A stretch of DNA of 8,595 nucleotides from an uncultured Clostridia bacterium (GTDB lineage: Bacteria; Bacillota; Clostridia; Christensenellales; DUVY01). The notes under the pieces were generated by a model. The model did not search any database and was not told the origin of the DNA. It was given only the letters and a program-made list of their open reading frames with translations. The translations under genes and the position numbers were made by a program. Positions 1 to 5,489 of the stretch are shown piece after piece. The DNA lies in the NCBI GenBank assembly GCA_937895465.1, contig CALAYY010000063.1:1-8595 (forward strand), given 5' to 3'. Every line of letters begins with the position of its first letter. Position 1 is the stretch's first letter.

Positions 1-1
1 G

Positions 2-526
2 GCAGTTGCCAAAGCTGAAGAATTAGAGCAAGCCGCCAAAATCAAATATGATATGGAAATAAAAAGCCTCAAGCTTTTTCATGCCAAGTGGCTTTCATAT
101 TACAAAAGGATTATAGAAAAATATCCTATAGACGATGAGCTTGTCAAACTGGCAAAATTTAATGACAATATGTCAGAAGCGTTAAGTGTTATAGAAAAGG
201 AAAATGCCGTTGAAAAAGAGCAAGACGGCAATAAAGAGAAAAAGGCAGAAGTAAAGCCGCAGCCTAAGACCGAAATTGATAAGCAAAAAAACGAAGTAAT
301 GCATGCAATTGAAGCTGTTCGTGTTCAGCAGGAAAGTCCAAACAAAACACAGGATACAGCCAGCCGTCAGTATGAGTCTGAAAAGGCAAGGCTTAATGAC
401 AATATAAAATCATGGAATCCAATCGAAAATATCAAAAAATATTATGATTCAAAATCAGGTTTTTCTATGGATGAGGCATTACATCCCAAAGAAAGTCTGG
501 AAGAAATTTTGAAGGATTTGCTATAA
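2..526 (+). CDS. 3' part of a helical, charged protein, possibly DivIVA-like (5' end outside window)
   Basis: The reading frame is open to the left edge: codons before the first ATG (position 53) read A-V-A-K-A-E-E-L-E-Q-A-A-K-I-K-Y-D without a stop, so that ATG is probably internal and the gene starts upstream of the window. About 174 residues are visible. The first 60 or so look like one long amphipathic helix with an Ala/Glu/Lys-rich coiled-coil stretch followed by a segment rich in aromatic residues (LKLFHAKWLSYYKRIIEKYP). The middle is a charged, low-complexity linker rich in Lys, Glu and Gln, and the end is acidic with a Leu-rich tail. An Ala/Glu-rich coiled coil leading into a 'FxAKWxS' helix resembles the C-terminal half of DivIVA-type septum/pole proteins of clostridia, but the diagnostic N-terminal domain is not visible, so this is a guess by pattern. 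No signal peptide or membrane segment is seen. No clear terminator follows; the downstream ribosomal cluster has its own promoter. Confidence 0.6.
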   Translation, partial: AVAKAEELEQAAKIKYDMEIKSLKLFHAKWLSYYKRIIEKYPIDDELVKLAKFNDNMSEALSVIEKENAVEKEQDGNKEKKAEVKPQPKTEIDKQKNEVMHAIEAVRVQQESPNKTQDTASRQYESEKARLNDNIKSWNPIENIKKYYDSKSGFSMDEALHPKESLEEILKDLL

Positions 527-554
527 TTAATATCGTTTTTTAACCAAAAGATAT

Positions 555-583
555 TTGACAAGTAATTGGTATTGTGTTAAATT
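555..583 (+). promoter_or_regulatory. Sigma-A-type promoter of the rplU-prp-rpmA cluster
   Basis: A perfect -35 box TTGACA (555-560) is followed by a 17-base spacer and a -10-like TAAATT (578-583, four of six consensus bases). Transcription would start near 590, giving an untranslated leader of about 90 bases before rplU. It lies just after the stop of the preceding gene and nothing else in this gap matches as well. Confidence 0.6.
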
Positions 584-589
584 ATTCGT

Positions 590-678
590 TAAGAGCCGCT
601 CAAAAAAGGTTTTTTAAGTTATGATTTTTTCATGCACCTGACTATTGGCGGAGACTAAAAATTTAGGAGGCAAAGATT
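590..678 (+). promoter_or_regulatory. Structured 5' leader of rplU, candidate L21 autoregulatory leader
   Basis: Nested complementary segments are visible: CCGC (596-599) with GCGG (648-651), AGGT (607-610) with ACCT (636-639), and ATGA (621-624) with TCAT (630-633) around a T-rich loop. Together they form a plausible multi-step hairpin ending just before the ribosome binding site AGGAGG (665-670), which sits 8 bases from the rplU ATG. Firmicutes rplU genes often carry an autoregulatory RNA leader (the L21 leader family) bound by the ribosomal protein. The position fits, but I cannot confirm the family consensus by eye, and the stems are short. Confidence 0.4.
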
Positions 679-978
679 ATGTATGCAGTCGTAGATAACG
701 GCGGTCATCAGTACAAGGTAAAAGTCGGCGATGTTCTCAATATTGAAAAGATAGAAGCAGAACAAGGCACCACTGTTGAATTAAAGCCTGTATTGGTTGC
801 TGACGGCGACAAGGTGTTGACAGGAAGTGAAGTTACTCAGGTTGTTAAGGCTGAGGTTTTGGGTGTAGTTAAAGGCGAAAAGATTATCGTTTATAAGTAC
901 AAAGCCAAAAAAAATGTTCGCAAAAAACAAGGACACCGTCAAAAGTACACCAAAATCAAAGTTGTTAGTATTGGTTAA
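679..978 (+). CDS. rplU: 50S ribosomal protein L21
   Basis: The 99-residue product matches L21 in length and along its whole course. It opens with MYAVVDNGGHQYKVKVGD, has the central beta-barrel segments, and ends with the family signature YKAKKNVRKKQGHRQKYT, the basic 23S rRNA-binding region. L21 is an early-assembling protein of the large subunit that contacts 23S rRNA. The start is set by a strong AGGAGG 8 bases upstream. It is first in the cluster rplU-prp-rpmA, transcribed from the promoter at 555-583 through a structured leader. Its TAA stop is immediately followed by the prp ATG with no base between, so prp is likely translated by coupling. Identification is secure. Confidence 0.98.
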   Translation: MYAVVDNGGHQYKVKVGDVLNIEKIEAEQGTTVELKPVLVADGDKVLTGSEVTQVVKAEVLGVVKGEKIIVYKYKAKKNVRKKQGHRQKYTKIKVVSIG

Positions 979-1308
979 ATGACCATAGTCAAAATAAAAA
1001 AGCAAGGCAGATCAATCAAAAGCGTAGAAAGTATAGGTCATACGGGTTACGCTGCAGAAGGCGAAGATATTGTTTGTGCCGCACTATCAAGCGTAATACA
1101 AACAGCCTTATTGGGGCTTTTGCAGGTTGCTGGGATTAATATTAAGTTTGACAGGGATGACGAGGACGGATATTTGAAGTTTGAGTTGCCTGATATACTG
1201 TCAGCCGAACAAGCCCATGATGCCGATGTAATTTTGACTACTATGTATATGGGGATAGCGGACTTAAGCGAAAGCTATTCGGATTATATCAAATTGGAGG
1301 TAAAGTAA
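979..1308 (+). CDS. prp: Ribosomal-processing cysteine protease Prp (YsxB family)
   Basis: The 109-residue protein has the Prp catalytic block GHTGYAAEGEDIVCAALSS, with catalytic His21 and Cys33 twelve residues apart as in characterised family members. In Firmicutes Prp removes the short N-terminal extension of ribosomal protein L27, an essential maturation step for the large subunit. The extended substrate, rpmA, is the very next gene, so protease and target are co-encoded. The ATG abuts the rplU stop codon (TAA-ATG) and no good Shine-Dalgarno precedes it, which points to translation by termination-reinitiation from rplU. The last codons contain the GGAGG that serves as the rpmA ribosome binding site. 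Both catalytic residues are present and length is normal, so it should be active. Confidence 0.96.
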   Translation: MTIVKIKKQGRSIKSVESIGHTGYAAEGEDIVCAALSSVIQTALLGLLQVAGINIKFDRDDEDGYLKFELPDILSAEQAHDADVILTTMYMGIADLSESYSDYIKLEVK

Positions 1309-1309
1309 A

Positions 1310-1588
1310 ATGTTTATAAATATTCAATTATTTGCTCATAAAAAGGGCGGCGGAAGTACAAAGAACGGTCGTGACAGTGCTGCCAAGAGATTGGGAGTTA
1401 AAGCAAATAACGGTCAATATGTAAGTGCAGGCAGCATTTTGATGCGTCAGCGCGGCACCAAGATTCACCCCGGACACAATGTCGGCAAGGGTGGAGATGA
1501 TACATTGTTTGCACTTATCAACGGCGTAGTTCGTTTTGAGCCTTTGGATAGACAGAGAAAAAAAGTTTCAGTTTACGCTGAAAACTAA
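1310..1588 (+). CDS. rpmA: 50S ribosomal protein L27, extended precursor form
   Basis: The 92-residue product shows L27 features: AHKKGGGSTKNGRDS near the N-terminus, then KRLGVKANNGQYVSAGSILMRQRGTKIHPG and a C-terminal VSVYAEN-type end. L27 sits at the peptidyl-transferase centre, where its N-terminal tail reaches toward the tRNA acceptor ends. Here the tail is preceded by eight extra residues, MFINIQLF, directly before AHKKG. This is the Firmicutes precursor extension removed by Prp, with the expected cut between Phe8 and Ala9, which gives the same mature start (AHKK) as proteobacterial L27. The ribosome binding site GGAGG (1296-1300) lies inside the end of prp, 9 bases from the ATG. No obgE or spo0B follows, unlike in Bacillus; a terminator comes instead. 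Confidence 0.97.
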   Translation: MFINIQLFAHKKGGGSTKNGRDSAAKRLGVKANNGQYVSAGSILMRQRGTKIHPGHNVGKGGDDTLFALINGVVRFEPLDRQRKKVSVYAEN

Positions 1589-1618
1589 GATTGAAAAGTT
1601 AATTAAAGTCTTATAAGC

Positions 1619-1662
1619 AAACTAAACAGCCACCTTTTTAGGTGGCTGTTATGATAGTTTTT
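1619..1662 (+). terminator. Rho-independent terminator of the rplU-prp-rpmA cluster, possibly bidirectional
   Basis: A perfect 10-bp stem AACAGCCACC (1625-1634) / GGTGGCTGTT (1641-1650) encloses the loop TTTTTA. AAACTA (1619-1624) can also pair with TAGTTT (1655-1660) across a four-base bulge, and a short T-run (1658-1662) follows. On the - strand the stem is followed by TAGTTTGCTT, so it may also end the convergent cold-shock transcript. The T-run is offset from the main stem, so efficiency is uncertain. Confidence 0.75.
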
Positions 1663-1700
1663 ATCCAAATCGTCTATTATTTAGAATTTAATTGATTGTC

Positions 1701-1913
1701 TTAAACAATACGAATATTTATCGCTCTAAATTTGCGGCTGTCTTTAGGATCAGTTTCTTTATCAAATGTTACCTTCTGTCCTTCATTTAAAGTTTGCAGA
1801 CCGCTAGATGTAACTGCTGACATATGCACGAACACATCGTTGCCACCGTTATCATCTGCGATAAAACCAAAACCTTTTAGTGGATTGAACCATTTTACTG
1901 TACCGTTATTCAT
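1701..1913 (-). CDS. Cold-shock protein, CspA family (single CSD domain)
   Basis: The 70-residue product is a complete cold-shock domain, a five-stranded OB-fold that binds single-stranded RNA and DNA. It opens with NNGTVKWFN, carries RNP1 as KGFGFI (residues 13-18) and RNP2 as VFVHM (27-31), and ends with the usual basic beta-strand (KFRAINIRIV). Such proteins act as RNA chaperones in the cytoplasm, preventing secondary structure and in some cases acting as transcription antiterminators. A strong GGAGGT (1925-1920) precedes the ATG by about six bases. The gene stands alone on the - strand, convergent with rpmA and divergent from the DNA glycosylase gene. Its upstream region contains a terminator-like hairpin that may control it (see 1951-2000). 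Met31 replaces the Phe commonly found at the end of RNP2. Confidence 0.96.
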   Translation of the reverse strand: MNNGTVKWFNPLKGFGFIADDNGGNDVFVHMSAVTSSGLQTLNEGQKVTFDKETDPKDSRKFRAINIRIV

Positions 1914-1950
1914 TGGAATACCTCCATAATATATTATTTATATCCAGAAT

Positions 1951-2000
1951 AAAAAAATACATGCTAAACAATCATTAAGGGCAATGATTATTTAACATGT
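1951..2000 (-). terminator. Attenuator-like hairpin plus U-run in the cold-shock gene leader
   Basis: Read on the - strand, ACATGTTAAATAATCATT pairs over 18 bases with AATGATTGTTTAGCATGT around a six-base loop GCCCTT, followed by ATTTTTTTATT. In RNA the helix is continuous, with two G-U pairs. Read on the + strand those two positions are C-A mismatches, so the structure belongs to a leftward transcript. Stem plus seven U residues is the layout of an intrinsic terminator, yet it lies about 37 bases upstream of the cold-shock ATG and downstream of the candidate promoter (2031-2059). It could therefore be an attenuator, or the end of a short RNA. The stem is AU-rich, so its strength is uncertain. 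Confidence 0.55.
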
Positions 2001-2030
2001 TAATCAAAGCGATTATCTTGATATAATATT

Positions 2031-2059
2031 AGAGTACCACATAGAAAAATTATTGTCAC
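2031..2059 (-). promoter_or_regulatory. Candidate promoter of the cold-shock gene
   Basis: On the - strand GTGACA (2059-2054, five of six -35 bases) is followed by a 17-base spacer ending in TGG and a -10-like TACTCT (2036-2031). The TGG just before it would make an extended -10. Transcription would start near 2024, giving a leader of about 110 bases that contains the hairpin at 1951-2000. The -10 box itself is weak, and other AT-rich hexamers in the 1914-2194 gap could serve instead. Confidence 0.35.
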
Positions 2060-2072
2060 ACTTAATATACCA

Positions 2073-2100
2073 TTATATAGCAATTATTTTTGCTATATAA
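2073..2100. repeat. 11-bp inverted repeat between the cold-shock and DNA glycosylase genes
   Basis: TTATATAGCAA (2073-2083) is the exact reverse complement of TTGCTATATAA (2090-2100), with six bases between. It lies upstream of both divergent genes, about 14 bases outside the cold-shock -35 box. It has no adjacent T-run on the + strand, so it is not an obvious terminator. It could be a regulator-binding operator or just AT-rich symmetry. Apart from this repeat, the attenuator-like hairpin and the promoters listed, I see nothing in the 1914-2194 gap. Confidence 0.4.
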
Positions 2101-2158
2101 GTCGTTATGTCTTTATTTGCTCATTTTTATTAGTAATTTTAGTCTCAAGGCTTTTTTA

Positions 2159-2187
2159 TTGTCCGTTTTTAAATTTTACATTATAAT
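2159..2187 (+). promoter_or_regulatory. Promoter of the DNA glycosylase gene, predicted start site at the ATG
   Basis: TTGTCC (2159-2164, four of six -35 bases), a 17-base spacer and a perfect TATAAT (2182-2187). The ATG at 2195 begins eight bases after the end of the -10 box, about where transcription should start, so the mRNA would have little or no 5' leader. Confidence 0.5.
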
Positions 2188-2194
2188 CAATGCT

Positions 2195-3031
2195 ATGGAA
2201 GTTCTTTTAGAGAGAAACAAGATAACAATTAATAATCCTGACAGCTTTCGCATAAAAGATATCTTAGAATGCGGACAGGTTTTCAGATATAATATTTTTT
2301 CAACACATGCCAATGTTTTATCCAAAAACCATTGCGCTGATATTGTCCAAGATAAAAACGATATAATTATTAATTGTGATGATTCTGATTATTTTCATAA
2401 CTACTTTGATCTGAATACCGATTACCAAGCTATCAAACAACAGCTTGCTGTCAATCCTTTGATGTGTTCGGCTATTGAGTTTGGACAGGGTATAAGAATA
2501 TTAAAGGGCGATTTGTTTGAGATTATTATTAGCTTTATAATTTCTGCCAATAACAACATTGCAAGAATAAAAAAGACTCTAAATTTTATATCTGAGCATT
2601 TGGGTAATGATATGGGCGGATATTATTCTTTCCCAGATATTGATGTATTGGCACAGGCTGATGAAGGTTTCTTTGCTTCTGCTGGCTGCGGTTACAGGAG
2701 CTCGTATCTAGTTCATACCCTTAACATATTAAAAAACGACATATCATTTTTTGATGGATTAAAAAACAGCGATACATCGCAAGCCGCATCCAAGCTGATG
2801 TCCTTAAAAGGTGTCGGCGAAAAGGTGGCGGATTGTATTTTATTGTTTGGACTTTCAAAGACAGATGTGTTCCCTGTGGATACTTGGATTAACAAGGTAT
2901 ATAAAGAAAATTTTGAAGGTACCTTAAGCAAAAGAAAAGACATAAGAACTTTTTTTATTGATTTGTTTGGAAATCTTTCTGGATATGCCCAGCAATACCT
3001 TTTTTATTACAAAAGAAGCAATAAAATATAA
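2195..3031 (+). CDS. OGG1-family DNA glycosylase/AP lyase (8-oxoguanine type)
   Basis: The 278-residue product is a helix-hairpin-helix base-excision-repair glycosylase. The HhH-GPD core is clear: LKGVGEKVAD (204-213) is the hairpin with the catalytic Lys210 that attacks the sugar, and FPVDTW holds the catalytic Asp229. Their spacing of 19 residues equals that of Lys249 and Asp268 in human OGG1. An N-terminal part containing LECGQVFRY fits the OGG_N beta domain, and FEIIISFIISANNNIARIKK matches the start of the glycosylase helical domain. It likely removes 8-oxoguanine from DNA. The frame extends upstream to a TTG at 2090, but that would add 35 hydrophobic residues before the promoter, so I start at ATG 2195. 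No Shine-Dalgarno is visible, and the mRNA may be leaderless. Lnt follows after 57 bases. Substrate range cannot be fixed from sequence. Confidence 0.88.
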   Translation: MEVLLERNKITINNPDSFRIKDILECGQVFRYNIFSTHANVLSKNHCADIVQDKNDIIINCDDSDYFHNYFDLNTDYQAIKQQLAVNPLMCSAIEFGQGIRILKGDLFEIIISFIISANNNIARIKKTLNFISEHLGNDMGGYYSFPDIDVLAQADEGFFASAGCGYRSSYLVHTLNILKNDISFFDGLKNSDTSQAASKLMSLKGVGEKVADCILLFGLSKTDVFPVDTWINKVYKENFEGTLSKRKDIRTFFIDLFGNLSGYAQQYLFYYKRSNKI

Positions 3032-3073
3032 AGATTTGACCTATCATAAGATTATATACTTTATTATCTTTTA

Positions 3074-3082
3074 TGTTATACT
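3074..3082 (+). promoter_or_regulatory. Extended -10 element just upstream of lnt
   Basis: TGT followed by TATACT (3077-3082) is an extended -10 motif (TGn plus five of six bases). The next six bases end at the lnt ATG (3089), so transcription would begin on or next to the start codon. No -35 box lies at normal spacing, which extended -10 promoters tolerate. TTGACC at 3036-3041 is too far away. An AT-rich chance match is possible. Confidence 0.35.
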
Positions 3083-3088
3083 TAGTTT

Positions 3089-4708
3089 ATGAAATCTTTA
3101 GTTGTGGACTTTTTTAAGCATAAAATATTCAGGTCCAGCTATTTTTGGGCGGTTATTTCTGCCGCTTTGACATCATTGACCTTATATTCAAAATATTTAT
3201 TTTTTCTTACTTGGATTAGTATAATTCCGCTTTGCTATTTTCTTATAAAACATAGCGATTGCATAAAACATTGTTTTTTCACAGTCTTATTATGGGGATT
3301 TACATATTACATCTTATTATATACTTGGTTTTGGTCTTTGCATCCTTTGGAATTTATGGGATTTGACAATCAGCAGAGCATTATCGGAGTTATTACTATC
3401 TGGCTTTCTATCTCAATAGCTCAGAGCTTGCAGATGTCGTTATTGGGGCTTGTGTACGGACTGATTAAGCCGAAAGGTGTTTGGACAGTATTTGTACTGG
3501 GGGCGTTGTGGGTAGTGCTTGAATGGGTGCAAGGATATGGGACTTTTGCTATGAATTGGGGCAGGTTAGCGTTGTCGCAATATTTCTTTTTGCCCAATAT
3601 CCAGTCGGCATCGTTGTTTGGCTCGTTGTTTATCAGCTTTTTGATAATATGTGTCAATGGGCTTTTTGCTTTATATCTTAGGTCAAGATTGACGGGGAAA
3701 GCCAATAGAGCTTTTTATATAGCTGCCGCTGCGGTCTTAATCGTCAATATGACTTTTGGGTTAATACGAATACCAATTGTTAATAACTATTTGAAAAACA
3801 GACAGACTGTAAATATTGCTACAATTCAAATGAACTATCCGTCCGAAATAAAATGGCAAACTCCTCAAAGTGAGGTTTTTGAAGCTTACTATAATATGAC
3901 CTTGACAGCAATAGAAGACGGCGCACAAATAATTATATGGCCTGAGACCACAATTACATTACCTTTGGAAGATACATGGTATTACAATGATTTGGCTAGC
4001 TTAACAAAAGACAAAAATGTTTATATGTTTGTAGGCGGCTATCATGAAGACGAAGAAGGCAATCTTTATAATTCTATTTTTGGATTTTATCCAGATGAAG
4101 AACAGAACACAATATATAACAAACGTCAGCTTGTTCCTTTTGGGGAATACTTGCCGTATGAGGATTTTTTGAGTAGGTTTAAATCCTTAGAACAGCTTAA
4201 TCTGTCTGAAGATGCGGTAACGCAGGGCGAAAAAGGAGTAGTATTCAGAACAGAATACGGCAATTTCAGCGGGCTGATATGCTTTGATTCATTGTTTCAA
4301 AGATTTTCTTATGAGCAGGTCAGAGAGGGTGCACAAGTGCTTTTTATATCAACCAATGACTCGTGGTATATAAAATCTCAATCCATATACCAGCATTTTG
4401 GACATGCGGTTTTGAGAGCGGTAGAAAACAACAGGTTTCTGATACGTTCTGCCAACGCAGGGGTATCAGGAGTAATCTCATCTACAGGACAAACAATTAA
4501 AAGCATTCCTACCTATACATCTGATTATATCTTAGAAAAAGTGCCTTTAATAGACCGAAAGACATTATATACTATGACAGGCGATTTGATAGCGTATATT
4601 TCTCTAATAGGTGTGGGGGTATCTTTTATATATTTTAGATTTTTATATGGAAAAGACTTATTTAACAAGATTAAAGCAAAGTTTGTTAATACCAAAACAA
4701 AAGATTAA
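3089..4708 (+). CDS. lnt: Apolipoprotein N-acyltransferase (Lnt) homologue
   Basis: The 539-residue protein has the Lnt layout: an N-terminal bundle of about six to seven membrane helices (roughly 20-225), an extracytoplasmic nitrilase-fold domain (about 240-490) and a last membrane helix near 498-518. The Glu-Lys-Cys triad is present: Glu286 in WPET, Lys345 in NKRQLVPFGEYLP, and Cys398 in GLICFD, spaced much as in E. coli (267, 335, 387). The ALWVVLEWVQG segment of the membrane part is also typical. Lnt moves an acyl chain from a phospholipid to the N-terminal cysteine of lipoproteins to make the triacylated form. Canonical Lnt is classically a Gram-negative and actinobacterial enzyme, and many Firmicutes use other systems (Lit, LnsAB), so its presence here is notable. 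No Shine-Dalgarno precedes the ATG. No clear terminator follows. Confidence 0.88.
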   Translation: MKSLVVDFFKHKIFRSSYFWAVISAALTSLTLYSKYLFFLTWISIIPLCYFLIKHSDCIKHCFFTVLLWGFTYYILLYTWFWSLHPLEFMGFDNQQSIIGVITIWLSISIAQSLQMSLLGLVYGLIKPKGVWTVFVLGALWVVLEWVQGYGTFAMNWGRLALSQYFFLPNIQSASLFGSLFISFLIICVNGLFALYLRSRLTGKANRAFYIAAAAVLIVNMTFGLIRIPIVNNYLKNRQTVNIATIQMNYPSEIKWQTPQSEVFEAYYNMTLTAIEDGAQIIIWPETTITLPLEDTWYYNDLASLTKDKNVYMFVGGYHEDEEGNLYNSIFGFYPDEEQNTIYNKRQLVPFGEYLPYEDFLSRFKSLEQLNLSEDAVTQGEKGVVFRTEYGNFSGLICFDSLFQRFSYEQVREGAQVLFISTNDSWYIKSQSIYQHFGHAVLRAVENNRFLIRSANAGVSGVISSTGQTIKSIPTYTSDYILEKVPLIDRKTLYTMTGDLIAYISLIGVGVSFIYFRFLYGKDLFNKIKAKFVNTKTKD

Positions 4709-4771
4709 ACTAAAAAAGCTGACAAAAGCCAAAAATTAGAAAATTTTAATACTATATTAATTAATGTTTAA

Positions 4772-4800
4772 TTCAAATTAACCATATGATATGATATAAT
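4772..4800 (+). promoter_or_regulatory. Promoter of the nfeD-floA operon
   Basis: TTCAAA (4772-4777, four of six -35 bases), a 17-base spacer ending in TGA, and a perfect TATAAT (4795-4800) with an extended -10. Transcription would start near 4807, leaving a leader of about 32 bases with a GGGAG ribosome binding site before the nfeD ATG at 4839. Confidence 0.6.
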
Positions 4801-4838
4801 AAATAAAACAATATTTTTATAAGATGGGAGAGTTGGCT

Positions 4839-5384
4839 ATGAATTCCACAGTGTTTTTAGGTATTAACTTTTGGGATGAATTCGTAAGATTGTTTACAGG
4901 TATGGGCGTAGCCGCAGGTATATGTATAGTACTTGGACTTATATTTGTTATTGTTGAGATATTTCAACCGGGGTTTGGCTTTTTTGGTGCAATAGGTACA
5001 TTGCTGATTATTGCAGGTATTGTTATCCGTATGCTTCAGGGCGGAAGCCTATTAATGCTGTTTATTATGATATTTATTGTCGTGATAATATTGCTTGGGG
5101 CATTTATGATAATGGTAAGATCTATGAAATACGGTTGGTTATCACGTACTGATTTTATTCAGATGGGAACGGCGGTAAGTACAGGTCGTTCGGATGCTAC
5201 AAAAGATTTCAGTGAACTTCTTAACAAAACAGGAAAAACGACTACACCTTTGAGACCGAGCGGCAAGGCGATTATAGACGGAATAGAATATGATGTGATT
5301 GCGCAAGGAACTTTTATTAATTCTGATAAGGATATAAAGGTTATTGAAATAGAAGGCGTAAGAATAGTCGTAAGAGAGCAATAG
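4839..5384 (+). CDS. NfeD-like membrane protein, short form without protease domain
   Basis: The 181-residue product has three predicted membrane segments (about 24-40, 48-63 and 70-93) around the motif VEIFQPGFGFFGAIG, which is characteristic of NfeD. A soluble C-terminal OB-fold domain follows (about 120-181), with LRPSGKAIIDGIEYDV and a terminal VEIEGVRIVVRE. NfeD proteins are partners of stomatin/flotillin-family proteins and are usually encoded beside them, as here with floA. The ClpP-class serine-protease domain found at the N-terminus of long NfeD proteins is absent, so this is the short form. I start at ATG 4839, because GGGAG (4826-4830) is 8 bases upstream; the in-frame ATG at 4824 lies inside that site and has none of its own. 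The role is likely structural, in membrane domains. Confidence 0.87.
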   Translation: MNSTVFLGINFWDEFVRLFTGMGVAAGICIVLGLIFVIVEIFQPGFGFFGAIGTLLIIAGIVIRMLQGGSLLMLFIMIFIVVIILLGAFMIMVRSMKYGWLSRTDFIQMGTAVSTGRSDATKDFSELLNKTGKTTTPLRPSGKAIIDGIEYDVIAQGTFINSDKDIKVIEIEGVRIVVREQ

Positions 5385-5428
5385 TTTTAATTAATTATTC
5401 AAAACACAAAAGAAATTACTGTTTTTTA

Positions 5429-5446
5429 TGGGTAATATTATACCCA
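5429..5446 (+). repeat. Small inverted repeat between nfeD and floA
   Basis: TGGGTA (5429-5434) and TACCCA (5441-5446) flank a six-base loop in the otherwise AT-rich 105-base gap. No T-run follows, so it is not a normal terminator. It could mark an mRNA-processing or stabilising hairpin, or a regulator site before floA. I see no convincing separate floA promoter. Confidence 0.3.
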
Positions 5447-5489
5447 ATTATATATATTAATTATAAGGTTTTTTAAAAGGAGGATCAAT

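Noticed and set aside
781..1005. Open frame on the - strand across rplU
   Set aside because: Low-complexity Phe/Asn-rich product antisense to a certain ribosomal protein gene, with no ribosome binding site.
2090..2194. Upstream extension of the DNA glycosylase frame from a TTG, adding 35 hydrophobic residues
   Set aside because: It starts inside an inverted repeat, precedes the likely promoter, has no ribosome binding site, and a membrane anchor is not expected on an OGG1-type repair enzyme. ATG 2195 matches the family start better.
3421..3705. Open frame on the - strand within lnt
   Set aside because: Antisense shadow of a well-supported gene, with no family resemblance.
4824..4838. Earlier ATG for the NfeD protein
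   Set aside because: It overlaps the GGGAG that best serves as ribosome binding site for the ATG at 4839, and has no such site itself.
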